Below are positions 36,835-46,060 of a stretch of 64,000 nucleotides of DNA, piece after piece. This DNA comes from an uncultured Paracoccaceae bacterium (GTDB lineage Bacteria > Pseudomonadota > Alphaproteobacteria > Rhodobacterales > Rhodobacteraceae). Positions within the stretch are counted from its first letter, which is position 1; each line of letters opens with the position of its first letter. The translations under genes were made by a program, and so were the position numbers. The stretch lies in NCBI GenBank assembly GCA_947493145.1, contig CANLPZ010000001.1, positions 682,001-746,000 of the forward strand, written 5' to 3'. Below the pieces are notes generated by a model, which was not told the DNA's origin, did no database searches, and was given only the letters and a program-made list of their open reading frames with translations.

Positions 36835-38141
36835 GCACAGGATTTTTCGACGGCATTACCAAGGCCGAATTCAAAGGATCAAACAGCACGGATCCAATGG
36901 CATTCCACCACTATAACCCAGATGAGATTGTCATGGGAAAACGGATGGAAGACCATCTCCGCTTTGCCGTCGCCTATTGGCATTCCTTTGCGTGGGAAGG
37001 CGGCGACCCATTCGGCGGCAAGACACTTGATCGGCCGTGGCACCCCCAAGATGACATGGGCCGCGCAAAGATGAAGGCCGATGTTGCTTTTGAAATGTTC
37101 GATCTTTTGGGCGTTCCGTATTTTTGTTGGCATGACGCCGATGTGCGCCCTGATCAAGGGAACTTTGCTGACAACCTGTCGACCCTAGATGAAATCACCG
37201 ATTACATGATGGGCAAGATGGAACAAACCGGTACCAAGCTGCTTTGGGGAACAGCCAATATGTTCTCAACTGCGCGGTTTATGTCTGGTGCGTCCACGAA
37301 CCCTGATCCGGATGTTTTTGCGTTTTCAGCGGCGACTGTAAAATCCTGTATGGATGCGACGCTCAAAATGGGTGGCGAAAACTATGTCCTATGGGGTGGT
37401 CGCGAAGGGTACGAAACCCTGTTGAACACTGATATGGGACGCGAGTTGGACCACATGGGCCGCTTCCTGAATATGGTTGTCGACTACAAACATAAGATCG
37501 GGTTCAAAGGTCAAATTTTGGTTGAACCAAAACCACAAGAACCGTCAAAGCACCAATATGATTTTGATGCGGCGACCTGTTACGGTTTCTTGCAAAAATA
37601 CGGGTTGGAGAACGAGGTTAAATTGAACCTTGAACAAGGCCACGCGATTTTGGCTGGCCATTCATTTGAACATGAGATTGCGACCGCAGCAGCGCTTGGC
37701 GTGCTTGGGTCCATCGACATGAACCGCAATGATTACCAATCAGGTTGGGACACGGATCAATTCCCCAATAACGTGCCCGAAGTGGCGCTGGCGTATTATC
37801 ACATCCTACAAGCCGGTGGTTTCACCCAAGGTGGCACAAACTTCGACGCAAAAATCCGCCGTCAGTCTATTGATCCAGCAGATTTGATTGCCTCACATAT
37901 TGGTGGAATGGATATCTGCGCCCGCGGATTGAAAGCTGCCGCTGCAATGATTGAAGACGGCGGTTTGGCCGAAGCCTTGTCTGAACGTTATGCAGGTTGG
38001 GACAGCGCCGTGGCGCAAGATATGTTGGCCAACGGCACGTTGGAAAGCATCACAGATCGGGTCTTGTCCGAAAACCTAAATCCCGCACCGCGTTCCGGCC
38101 GTCAAGAAATTTTGGAAAACTACGTCAACCGTTTCGTTTAA
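36831..38141 (+). CDS. xylA: Xylose isomerase
   Basis: A 436-residue class II xylose isomerase, which converts D-xylose to D-xylulose. The metal and catalytic residues are in [14 protein letters not shown] and [16 protein letters not shown]. The typical [14 protein letters not shown] and [20 protein letters not shown] stretches follow. The length suits class II. It is translationally coupled to xylB by a four-base overlap, giving a xylBA operon ended by a bidirectional terminator. Confidence 0.97.
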   Translation: MSTGFFDGITKAEFKGSNSTDPMAFHHYNPDEIVMGKRMEDHLRFAVAYWHSFAWEGGDPFGGKTLDRPWHPQDDMGRAKMKADVAFEMFDLLGVPYFCWHDADVRPDQGNFADNLSTLDEITDYMMGKMEQTGTKLLWGTANMFSTARFMSGASTNPDPDVFAFSAATVKSCMDATLKMGGENYVLWGGREGYETLLNTDMGRELDHMGRFLNMVVDYKHKIGFKGQILVEPKPQEPSKHQYDFDAATCYGFLQKYGLENEVKLNLEQGHAILAGHSFEHEIATAAALGVLGSIDMNRNDYQSGWDTDQFPNNVPEVALAYYHILQAGGFTQGGTNFDAKIRRQSIDPADLIASHIGGMDICARGLKAAAAMIEDGGLAEALSERYAGWDSAVAQDMLANGTLESITDRVLSENLNPAPRSGRQEILENYVNRFV

Positions 38142-38163
38142 CGAAAACAGGTGTTGTCTAAGG

Positions 38164-38196
38164 AAACAGCGGTCTCACTCATGAGGCCGCTGTTTT
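38164..38196. terminator. bidirectional terminator between xylA and the UnbV gene
   Basis: AAACAGCGGTCTC (38164-38176) and GAGGCCGCTGTTT (38183-38195) pair along thirteen positions with one T-G wobble. It separates two convergent operons. Confidence 0.85.
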
Positions 38197-38199
38197 CAT

Positions 38200-39813
38200 T
38201 TATTGCGCAGGGACAGGATACCAATACTGCGCATCTGATCGATCACGATCCAGCACGACGAAATTATTGGCAAACACATTGTACGCTTGTGACCATCCAC
38301 CGTCGGGCCATTTCACGCGAATACTTGCTTTGTCCGCCGCGCCTAACCCAAAATGAGTAAATCCCGCTTGTCCAGAGACATGACCGCCCCCGATTTGAAT
38401 GGTTTGGGTTTGGGTCACATTGCCCGTTTTGACAGAAATCACCGCACCAACACCACGCGGATTAACATCCCCATTTGCCAATTCAATCGCGATGAAATTA
38501 CCCATCGGCGCGTGGCCCCAATCGGTTTTTCGTCCTTGATTGCGGAATAAACTTGCAGGACCGTCACGATTGACCACCAAAAGGTCCAGCCTCCCATCGG
38601 CGTTAAAATCCTCAATAACGGCGCCGCGTCCTTTGGTGGCGCGCGCGATGCCTGCGGCCTCACCTTGTTCCATGAAACTGCCTTGCCCATCCCCCATCAA
38701 CAGGTTGTCAGGATCAAACGCAGCGAAATCTGTCATTTTCGCGACATTGCCCTTGGCGATGAACAAATCGGGCCGGCTATCATTGTTCACATCAGCAAAC
38801 TGCGTATGCCAGCCTGTTGATGGTCTAATATCTTCGCCAGTGTAAGGACGATGCGCAGTCGCACCGAGGTCAAAGGCTATGTCGGTGTAATTGGGTTCCC
38901 CTTCGTCTGCATCGTCGTCAAGGCTTTGCAGCATCGTGTCGCCCATCGACGTCAACGCATATTCTGGTCGCCCGTCTCCGTTTAGGTCCGCCTCTGCAAT
39001 CCCCATTCCCCAGATCACCAGCTTTTGCCAACCATCACCAGCATCATAAGCTTCAGGTTCTTCGTCTGGCGAAATTTTCCACAGTTGTTCTTGTCCGTCA
39101 CGGTAATATTGGCGATCATTTGTGATCCGCAGATCGAATTGTCCACTGTTGTCCCAATCGGTAAACAACATCGACAAACTACAAAACCCAGGTGTCAGAA
39201 CAGTCACTTCTCCGTAACCGGTCTCGGTTGGGCGCAAAAGTTGGTTGTCTGAACACGTCCCAAATGGGCTACCTGGGGCTTTGCGATCCACATAATTGCC
39301 AAACGCCAAGGTCGGACGGATGTTATCCTCCTCCCAAATCGCGGAAAACGCAGTGGTCCACAAACGTCCTGTATCGAATTCGAACGTTTCATTTGCCTTT
39401 TCAAAACTGCAATCTGGACCGCCTTTAACCAAATAGTTTTTGCCCAACCTCAATACAGCCAAATCAATATGGGTATCTTCATCCAAATGAATTGGATAGG
39501 CGCCAATGACATTTGTTAACCCACCCAAGAAATCACGTTGTTCAAACGCCAATGCCCCTGCGGTTTCGGAACGGTTGACATAAAGTGCGGCTGGGCCCTC
39601 CCCCCCCGCTAACATCAAATCGGGCAAGCGATCGCCATTGCAATCAAAACTCGCGGCGCCGCCGCCGACAAAGAATTCCCAATCTCCCGTGTAGGTATGC
39701 GTTATACCCGCATCTGATGCTTGTTCGATCATATGCGGAACATCAAAAGGAAAGTCAGCAAAGGCTGGTGTCGCCAATAGTGACGCGATGCAGGTAAGGT
39801 GTCGAAGGTTCAT
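38200..39813 (-). CDS. Exported FG-GAP/VCBS repeat protein with C-terminal UnbV/ASPIC domain (CRTAC1 family)
   Basis: A 537-residue protein with a short signal peptide (cut after PAFA). Several FG-GAP-type calcium repeats are seen: DCNGDRLPDLML, DLNGDGRPEYAL, DVNNDSRPDLFI and DFNADGRLDLLV. The C-terminal 90 residues form an ASPIC/UnbV domain (RGVGAVISVK, then GFTHFGLGAADKASIRVKWPDGG). Such proteins are beta-propellers of unknown function. Here it is the last gene of a three-gene overlapping operon behind a di-heme oxidoreductase and a ROK regulator. Confidence 0.85.
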   Translation of the reverse strand: MNLRHLTCIASLLATPAFADFPFDVPHMIEQASDAGITHTYTGDWEFFVGGGAASFDCNGDRLPDLMLAGGEGPAALYVNRSETAGALAFEQRDFLGGLTNVIGAYPIHLDEDTHIDLAVLRLGKNYLVKGGPDCSFEKANETFEFDTGRLWTTAFSAIWEEDNIRPTLAFGNYVDRKAPGSPFGTCSDNQLLRPTETGYGEVTVLTPGFCSLSMLFTDWDNSGQFDLRITNDRQYYRDGQEQLWKISPDEEPEAYDAGDGWQKLVIWGMGIAEADLNGDGRPEYALTSMGDTMLQSLDDDADEGEPNYTDIAFDLGATAHRPYTGEDIRPSTGWHTQFADVNNDSRPDLFIAKGNVAKMTDFAAFDPDNLLMGDGQGSFMEQGEAAGIARATKGRGAVIEDFNADGRLDLLVVNRDGPASLFRNQGRKTDWGHAPMGNFIAIELANGDVNPRGVGAVISVKTGNVTQTQTIQIGGGHVSGQAGFTHFGLGAADKASIRVKWPDGGWSQAYNVFANNFVVLDRDRSDAQYWYPVPAQ

Positions 39814-41222
39814 TGGGTTTCGATCCGAAGTGATTTGAGAAATGCGATGATATCAAGCTGGGTTGTTTGATCTGAGTTGACATAGGCATCACGCGCAGCG
39901 CGTGCGTCACCGCCATGCGCGCGAATAACTTGATCAAGCGCAGGCATATCGTTGCGGTGGCCATACGGCGCAGTCGACCCGACGCCCCATAGCTCTGCCG
40001 TTATAAATTGGGTACGGTCCACAAAACCTTGGCCAAACAGTTCGTTGCCCAGCGCGTCGACTTCTCCGTCAGAGATTTCGTGCCTTTTCAAGTCCCCCCA
40101 CAATGGAACCAAAACGCGTCCTTGGTCGTCACGGGGCAATTCTGCGGCCCATTCGAGACCTGCCAAATCATAAATTGCAGGTGTTTCGACGTCGTGTGTC
40201 GATAACGTCCCCGCGGTGTCAAACGGCCCAGGGTCGGCGAAGGCTAAACTACGCAGGGGCAATGCTGGGCGATGGCAACTCACGCAGCCCATCTCTGCAA
40301 ACGTATCTTTTCCGCGCGTGGCGGCATCGATCCAATCTTGCGGTAAATCACGCGCCTGAGTTGGTACGGGAAGTCCAGCTTGCCACGCGACAAGGGCTGA
40401 AATGTCGCCCGCGCTCATTTCAGCAGAATACCCGTCTTCGTCAAAATCGGACTCTCCCGTCCAGCGCGTTCCAAATCGTTCGCTCGCCTGCATTCCGTGG
40501 TGTTGATTCATCGCGTTCACTGCGAACTGTCGTAACGACGGCACCACGCCCTTTTGTGTAAACGGCCGAATAACCAAATCCGCGTCAACACCTTCGATTT
40601 TTGACAAATCAAGTAGTCCATCTGGCAGTGCCGTGATCATCCCAAAACCAACACCTTTGGTTTCCAACACCACCGTTTGGGGGGCGTTCATGTCACGCGC
40701 GGCGGAAATTGCATCATCACGCAACCGATGCAGGTCTTCTGTCATTTCGCGGGCCAACAATTCGATCAGCCCTGCCCCAAACAAATGATTGGTCCCACGT
40801 TCAAGCGAGAACTCACCATCCGTTGTTTCAAAATCGTGGTTGGCGAAGCCTTCAGAGGCAAACACATTCGTTACGAAATCACCGGCGCCCCCCAAAATCG
40901 GCAAATTATGACACGAACCACACGCACCCGCATCAGGGCCAGAGGTTCGTGCGAAGTCATTTTTCAATGGGCGTTTTGTTTTTGTCGGCAATCCAGCTTG
41001 GGTAGAGCGCGGGCGCCCCGCACCGTCCAGTGGTGTAAAGGTTGCCGCAAACAGATCCTCACCCAAAGCGCGAAGTTGCATCAATGCCTCTGGCGACAAT
41101 ACCCCAACAGGAAGATCCGCCTGACCCAAGGCTGGTGTTTTTTCTGCCCAAACGACGTCTTGTGCTGACGCGGTTCCCGCAAAGACAACAAGTGCAAAGG
41201 TCAAAGGTTTCATGAGTGTCAT
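39810..41222 (-). CDS. Exported di-heme oxidoreductase (DHOR/DUF1111 family)
   Basis: A 470-residue periplasmic c-type cytochrome. A signal peptide ends at GTASA. Two haem c motifs are present: Cys101-x2-Cys104-His105 (ACGSCHN) and Cys313-x2-Cys316-His317 (GCVSCHR). The family (COG3488) is called di-haem oxidoreductase or putative peroxidase and thiol oxidoreductase, but its substrates are largely unknown. Start and stop both overlap the neighbours by four bases (ATGA), so expression is coupled with the ROK regulator and the UnbV protein. Confidence 0.88.
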   Translation of the reverse strand: MTLMKPLTFALVVFAGTASAQDVVWAEKTPALGQADLPVGVLSPEALMQLRALGEDLFAATFTPLDGAGRPRSTQAGLPTKTKRPLKNDFARTSGPDAGACGSCHNLPILGGAGDFVTNVFASEGFANHDFETTDGEFSLERGTNHLFGAGLIELLAREMTEDLHRLRDDAISAARDMNAPQTVVLETKGVGFGMITALPDGLLDLSKIEGVDADLVIRPFTQKGVVPSLRQFAVNAMNQHHGMQASERFGTRWTGESDFDEDGYSAEMSAGDISALVAWQAGLPVPTQARDLPQDWIDAATRGKDTFAEMGCVSCHRPALPLRSLAFADPGPFDTAGTLSTHDVETPAIYDLAGLEWAAELPRDDQGRVLVPLWGDLKRHEISDGEVDALGNELFGQGFVDRTQFITAELWGVGSTAPYGHRNDMPALDQVIRAHGGDARAARDAYVNSDQTTQLDIIAFLKSLRIETQ

Positions 41223-42436
41223 GTGTCAACTGCCTTATTCATCATACGTGTTGCGACCCATTCTTGGTCCAAATGTTGCAAGCTCAGCGCTGCATTGCTT
41301 TCGAACACCATTTGAGGTTCCGAAAATTCAACTGAAAATGAGGGGACCGCACTGACGCGAACGCGTAAATTTTTTTGAATTTGGGATTTCAAACCCTCGT
41401 CCAAAAGATCGTAAAACGCGACCCCTGGTCCAGCGACCGTTACAGGCATCGGGCCGTAAAGTGTGAACAGCCGCGACAACGCAAGTCCCAGAACCTCTCC
41501 GGCTTGGCGAAACGCAAACTCCGTTTGCCGATCGCCAGCACGCGCTTGTGCAGCCAGCTGTGTCATCTGTTCCAGTGGAATGAACTTTGCGGGTATCAAA
41601 TCGGTTGGTGCATTGAATGCGGTTCTCAATATTCCGTAAAATCCCGCGAAGGCCTCAACACAACCGGAATCCCCACATCGACACAGTGGCCCATCTGGGC
41701 GGTGCATCATATGACCGATCGGCGGCGCAAGTGTTTCTGATCGGCCGTCGATGGAACGTGCGATCCCCAATCCGATACTATCACCAAGCGATAAAACCAG
41801 ATGTTGGCGATGTTCGTCAGTTGCACGGATAAGACACCCATGCGCAGAAAATGCGGTTTCATGGGTCAGCCGTACACGCCCCCCCCAATGCGCGTTCAAG
41901 ACATCGTCAAAATTTAATGTGGTGTCGCCAAACACTGGCGACCACAACAACGTCGTTCCCGCATCATCAACAACCCCTTTTGTCGAAATCGATACCGAAG
42001 AGATCAACGTATGGTCGCCCCCGTTTCGGTCAACCAACCGTGCAATATCATTGCGAAACTTGTCGACAAATTCATCCGCTGTTTCGTCTTGGCGCGCGCG
42101 GGCTGTGGCAAAACGATCCACCAGAGTCCCCGCATAATTGATCAAAGAATATTCCACCTCGCCTGATGAAATACGGATCAATGCAAGGTAGGTAAAATTT
42201 GAATGCATCGCAAATTTCACACGCGGTCGTCCACGTCCCGACGCAGGGGCCTGTTCGACTTTGATCAATGCACCTTCGCTTAGCAATTCACCCGTAATGA
42301 CCGAAACAGTACCGGAGGCCAAACCGGAATAATCAGCAATATCCGTGTGAGAGCCTGCCCCCATGGAACGCAATGACGCCAGAACCACTGCTCGGTTCTG
42401 ATGGCGCAGTCCTTCTGTATTATTCTTCAGGGCCAT
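41219..42436 (-). CDS. xylR: ROK-family transcriptional repressor (XylR/NagC type)
   Basis: From the ATG at 42436 the protein has 405 residues. An N-terminal winged helix-turn-helix (RHQNRAVVLASLRSM, SGLASGTVSVITGELL) precedes a ROK sugar-sensing domain. The zinc-binding ROK signature is CRCGDSGCVEAF. Such proteins release DNA on binding a sugar. Its place, divergent from xylFHG with two operator-like palindromes between, strongly suggests that it controls xylose uptake. It also begins an operon with the di-heme oxidoreductase and UnbV genes, an unexpected linkage. Confidence 0.85.
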   Translation of the reverse strand: MALKNNTEGLRHQNRAVVLASLRSMGAGSHTDIADYSGLASGTVSVITGELLSEGALIKVEQAPASGRGRPRVKFAMHSNFTYLALIRISSGEVEYSLINYAGTLVDRFATARARQDETADEFVDKFRNDIARLVDRNGGDHTLISSVSISTKGVVDDAGTTLLWSPVFGDTTLNFDDVLNAHWGGRVRLTHETAFSAHGCLIRATDEHRQHLVLSLGDSIGLGIARSIDGRSETLAPPIGHMMHRPDGPLCRCGDSGCVEAFAGFYGILRTAFNAPTDLIPAKFIPLEQMTQLAAQARAGDRQTEFAFRQAGEVLGLALSRLFTLYGPMPVTVAGPGVAFYDLLDEGLKSQIQKNLRVRVSAVPSFSVEFSEPQMVFESNAALSLQHLDQEWVATRMMNKAVDT

Positions 42437-42495
42437 TACGTTTGAGATTCCTCCATCCAAGAAAGGGTATAGACCATATGGAAACATACCAGAAG

Positions 42496-42522
42496 TATTT
42501 TTCTCGAGAGTCGAATTGACTA
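42496..42522. promoter_or_regulatory. ROK operator site 1 at the xylF promoter
   Basis: TATTTTTCT, then the core CGAGAGTCG (42505-42513), then a weaker right arm AATTGACTA. The left arm and CGAnnnTCG core match site 2. TTGACT at 42516-42521 within it is a good -35 box for xylF. Centres of the two sites are 44 bases apart, about four helical turns. Confidence 0.6.
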
Positions 42523-42539
42523 AAAAACGAATCCATGTT

Positions 42540-42566
42540 TATTTTACTCGACTGTCGGGAAAAATA
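42540..42566. promoter_or_regulatory. ROK operator site 2 at the xylF promoter
   Basis: A near-perfect 27-base palindrome: TATTTTACT (42540-42548), CGACTGTCG (42549-42557), GGAAAAATA (42558-42566). It resembles Mlc/NagC/XylR operators of the ROK family, which have A/T arms around a CG-rich core. It overlaps the likely -10 (TATTTT, 42540-42545), so bound repressor would block transcription. Confidence 0.75.
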
Positions 42567-42642
42567 TGGTTCCTGATGGCATTTACGGACGTGTGGGCGA
42601 AGGAGGTCCATGCGGCGTATTCAAAATTTGTGGGAGGATCAC

Positions 42643-43674
42643 ATGAAAAAATTCACTACCGCAGCTTTGGCTGCTTCAGTAGCTGTGTCTGCATTGGCAT
42701 CTGCTGCATTTGCTGAGGGCAACGTTATTGGTGTCTCTTGGTCAAACTTCCAAGAAGAGCGCTGGAAAACTGACGAAGCCGCGATGAAAGCCGCTATCGA
42801 AGCGAACGGCGACACATACATTTCAGCGGATGCGCAGGCTTCTGCCTCTAAGCAGTTGACAGACGTTGAAAGCCTGATCGCTCAAGGTGCGGACGCGTTG
42901 GTTATCCTATCTGTTGACTCTGGTGCTGTTGGCGCCGCCGTTGACAAGGCAGCAGCCGAAGGCGTGCCAGTGCTTGGTTATGACCGTTTGATCGAAGACG
43001 AGCGTGCCTTTTATCTAACGTTCGACAACAAGGGTGTTGGCCGTATTATCGCTGAATCTGTGACTGCGGTTCAACCGACAGGTAACTTTGCGATCATCAA
43101 GGGTGACCCAGGCGATCCAAACGCATTGTTCCTGTTGGAAGGTATGATGGAAGTTATCGGTGACGATGTCGAAGCTGGTAAAATCAAAATCGTTGGCGAA
43201 GCTTTCTCTGACGGTTGGAAACCTGACAATGCGCAGAAAAACATGGAGCAAATCCTAACAGCAAACGACAACAATGTTGATGCTGTTTTGGCCGAAAACG
43301 ACGGTATGGCCGGTGGCGTTATTGCTGCCCTCGAAGCCCAAGGTTTGGCAGTTCCAGTGGGTGGTCAAGACGGTGACCACGCTGCGTTGAACCGTGTTGC
43401 ACGCGGCACGCAAACTGTGTCCGTTTGGAAAGACGCGCGTCAACTTGGTGCAGCAGCTGGTAACATTGCCGGCGCAATGGCTGACGGTGCATCCTTGGAT
43501 AGCGTCGAAGGTGCTGTAAAATGGTCAGGTGGGGCGAAGGGCGTTGAAATGAACGCAATCTTCCTTGCACCAACACCAATCACCAAAGACAACATCAACG
43601 TTGTTATTGATGCTGGTCACATCGCAAAGGACAAAGTCTGCGAAGGCGCCATGGACGGTGTTTCTGGCTGCTAA
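42643..43674 (+). CDS. xylF: D-xylose ABC transporter substrate-binding protein
   Basis: From the ATG at 42643 (site GGGAGG) the protein has 343 residues. The signal peptide is removed after SAAFA. The mature protein has the periplasmic-binding-protein type 1 sugar fold: IGVSWSNFQEERWKTDE, QASASKQLTDVESLIAQGADALV, and LAENDGMAGGVIAALEAQG. These match XylF rather than RbsB. It is the first gene of xylF-H-G. A strong hairpin lies between it and xylH, which should favour more binding protein than permease. Confidence 0.93.
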   Translation: MKKFTTAALAASVAVSALASAAFAEGNVIGVSWSNFQEERWKTDEAAMKAAIEANGDTYISADAQASASKQLTDVESLIAQGADALVILSVDSGAVGAAVDKAAAEGVPVLGYDRLIEDERAFYLTFDNKGVGRIIAESVTAVQPTGNFAIIKGDPGDPNALFLLEGMMEVIGDDVEAGKIKIVGEAFSDGWKPDNAQKNMEQILTANDNNVDAVLAENDGMAGGVIAALEAQGLAVPVGGQDGDHAALNRVARGTQTVSVWKDARQLGAAAGNIAGAMADGASLDSVEGAVKWSGGAKGVEMNAIFLAPTPITKDNINVVIDAGHIAKDKVCEGAMDGVSGC

Positions 43675-43694
43675 GACGGCAATCCTTTAAAATG

Positions 43695-43724
43695 TTTCCG
43701 CGCCAATCTCCCTTGGCGCGGAAA
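43695..43724 (+). other. hairpin between xylF and xylH
   Basis: TTTCCGCGCCAA (43695-43706) and TTGGCGCGGAAA (43713-43724) pair perfectly over twelve positions with a six-base loop. A T-rich but interrupted stretch follows. It may stabilise the xylF message or partly stop transcription. Confidence 0.75.
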
Positions 43725-43797
43725 TCCCTTTCTCCTCGACAAACAATTCGCGCAGACTTTCAATAGTCCCCGCACCTCCTGAACTCGGAGCTTATTC

Positions 43798-45120
43798 GTG
43801 AACACGAACACTCAAAAACACGGCGCCGCTAAAGCGGAAAACGAAGGGTGGTTTACCCGCTTCCTTCGCGCCACAGAAATTGATGCCCGTCTCTTGGGCA
43901 TGATTGCCGCCCTGGTCCTGATATGGATCGGATTTCATCTTTATGGCCAGATCGTAAATGGGTTTGGTGCATTTCTCACACCGCGTAACCTGTGGAACCT
44001 TTCTGTCCAAACTGCCTCAATCGGGGTAATGGCCACGGGGATGGTACTCGTGATCGTGACACGGCACATTGATCTATCGGTTGGATCGATTCTTGGCTTT
44101 TGTGCCATGTCGATGGCGATCCTTCAGGTTTGGATTTTACCCGAAATTTTGGGCCTTGGTCATCCAACGATCTGGATCATAACCGTCATTTTTGGCCTGT
44201 TGGTTGGAACATTAATCGGTGCGTTTCACGGCTATCTGATCGCTTACCTTGGAATTCCTGCCTTCATCGTAACTTTGGGCGGCCTTCTTGTTTGGCGCGG
44301 CGCTGCATTCTTGCTGGCGCGCGGGGAAACAATCTCTCCAGTCGACGCGACGTTCAAACATCTGGGTGGTGGACCTTATGGTGCAGTTGGCGCCACAGGC
44401 AGTTGGATCGTTGGCATTATAGCCTGTATCGGCGTCATTGCCTTGCTTGTCACAGGACGTCGTCAGCGCAAACGTTTCCAATTTCCGCAGCGTCCTATGT
44501 GGGCAGAGGTTTTCCTTGGTGTCGCAGGTTGCGGATTGATCGTTGGATTTGTCGCTCTTGTAAACGCGTATTACTGGCCAAAAGGAATTGTGCGCCAATA
44601 TGCAGAAGCCAACAATATCGACACACCGATCAATGAAATCTTCATTAGCCACGGGTTTGCAATCCCAGTATTGATTATGCTTGGTGTCGGTGTCGCTATG
44701 ACTTTCCTAACAACGCGCACCCGATTTGGCCGGTACGTGTTTGCCATCGGTGGCAACCCAGAGGCCGCAGAATTGGCTGGTATCAACACACGTTGGGTCA
44801 CGGTGAAAATCTTTGCCTTGATGGGGTTCTTGTCAGGCTTGGCGGCCGTTATCGCATCGGCGCGCTTGAACTCGGCCACGAACAATTTGGGGCAACTTGA
44901 CGAGCTATATGTCATTGCCGCGGCCGTCATCGGTGGAACCTCTTTTGCTGGTGGTATCGGGACAATCTATGGTGCGATCCTTGGCGCTCTTGTGATGCAG
45001 TCCCTGCAAACTGGTATGGTTCTTATTGGTTTTGACGCCGCTATCCAGCAAATCGTTGTCGGCTCTGTGCTTGTGGGCGCGGTCTGGATCGACACTGTAT
45101 ACCGCCGTCGTGCGAAATAA
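43798..45120 (+). CDS. xylH: D-xylose ABC transporter permease
   Basis: A 440-residue inner-membrane permease of the BPD_transp_2 family with about ten helices. [22 protein letters not shown] is the conserved sugar-permease motif, followed by [19 protein letters not shown] and [22 protein letters not shown] middle hydrophilic segment ([15 protein letters not shown]) and the overall length match XylH. GTG start at 43798 with GGAG upstream. xylG follows after eight bases. Confidence 0.93.
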   Translation: MNTNTQKHGAAKAENEGWFTRFLRATEIDARLLGMIAALVLIWIGFHLYGQIVNGFGAFLTPRNLWNLSVQTASIGVMATGMVLVIVTRHIDLSVGSILGFCAMSMAILQVWILPEILGLGHPTIWIITVIFGLLVGTLIGAFHGYLIAYLGIPAFIVTLGGLLVWRGAAFLLARGETISPVDATFKHLGGGPYGAVGATGSWIVGIIACIGVIALLVTGRRQRKRFQFPQRPMWAEVFLGVAGCGLIVGFVALVNAYYWPKGIVRQYAEANNIDTPINEIFISHGFAIPVLIMLGVGVAMTFLTTRTRFGRYVFAIGGNPEAAELAGINTRWVTVKIFALMGFLSGLAAVIASARLNSATNNLGQLDELYVIAAAVIGGTSFAGGIGTIYGAILGALVMQSLQTGMVLIGFDAAIQQIVVGSVLVGAVWIDTVYRRRAK

Positions 45121-45128
45121 GGAGAGGT

Positions 45129-45920
45129 ATGATGACTAAAACAGCACAAACTCCGCTGGTCGAAATCAAAGACCTATCCATCGCATTCGGTGGGATCAAA
45201 GCGGTCGATAATGCATCCCTTGATTTGTTCCCTGGCGAAGTGGTTGCCATTTTGGGCCACAACGGTGCAGGAAAATCGACACTGATTAAAATCTTGTCAG
45301 GCGCGTATAAACGTGACAGCGGCCAGATTTACGTCAATGGCGAACAGGCAGACATCAACAACCCAAGGGACGCGAAAAAGTTTGGTATCGAAACGATTTA
45401 CCAAACCTTAGCTGTCGCTGACAATGTGGATGCCGCCGCGAACTTGTATCTTGGCCGTGAGATCCTGACATCAATCGGGACGCTGGACGACGCCGCAATG
45501 GAAGCCGAAGCACGCAAAGTCATGGGACGATTGAACCCAAACTTTCAGCGGTTCAAAGAACCTGTTGCGAAACTGTCTGGCGGACAACGTCAATCGGTTG
45601 CGATCGCGCGCGCAATTCTGTTCAACGCGAAAATTCTGATTATGGATGAGCCGACAGCAGCATTGGGTCCGCAAGAAACCGAACAAGTTGGTCAATTGAT
45701 CCAACAGTTGAAAAAAGACGGCATTGGGATCTTCCTCATCAGTCACGACATCCATGATGTTTTTGATCTGGCTGACCGTGTTGCGGTGATGAAAAACGGG
45801 CAGATGGTCGGTCATGCCCGCACAGAAGACGTCACAAAAGACGAAGTTCTGGGCATGATCATCCTTGGAAAATGTCCGTCAGGTGCCACACCTGGTCCGG
45901 GTGCGATGCAAAACGCGTAA
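45129..45920 (+). CDS. xylG: D-xylose ABC transporter ATP-binding protein, single-domain
   Basis: A 263-residue ATPase. Walker A is [12 protein letters not shown], the signature motif [14 protein letters not shown] and Walker [14 protein letters not shown]. coli XylG has two fused ATPase domains (about 510 residues), but this one has a single domain, as in many Rhodobacteraceae sugar systems. The first ATG is at 45129; the second, at 45132, is better spaced from AAGGAG. A strong terminator follows. Confidence 0.93.
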   Translation: MMTKTAQTPLVEIKDLSIAFGGIKAVDNASLDLFPGEVVAILGHNGAGKSTLIKILSGAYKRDSGQIYVNGEQADINNPRDAKKFGIETIYQTLAVADNVDAAANLYLGREILTSIGTLDDAAMEAEARKVMGRLNPNFQRFKEPVAKLSGGQRQSVAIARAILFNAKILIMDEPTAALGPQETEQVGQLIQQLKKDGIGIFLISHDIHDVFDLADRVAVMKNGQMVGHARTEDVTKDEVLGMIILGKCPSGATPGPGAMQNA

Positions 45921-45946
45921 ACCAACGCTTTCTCCCAAAGCGTTCC

Positions 45947-45988
45947 AAACAGGCCCGCGGTTGAATACCTGCGGGCCTGTTTCTTTTT
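45947..45988 (+). terminator. intrinsic terminator after xylG
   Basis: AAACAGGCCCGC (45947-45958) and GCGGGCCTGTTT (45971-45982) pair perfectly over twelve positions, followed by TTCTTTTT. Confidence 0.93.
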
Positions 45989-46060
45989 ATCGAGCTCTCG
46001 AAGTATCGTTGAACTTAGCTATAGTAAGGCAAAGCACGACGGACAAAGGCAAACTGCGCA

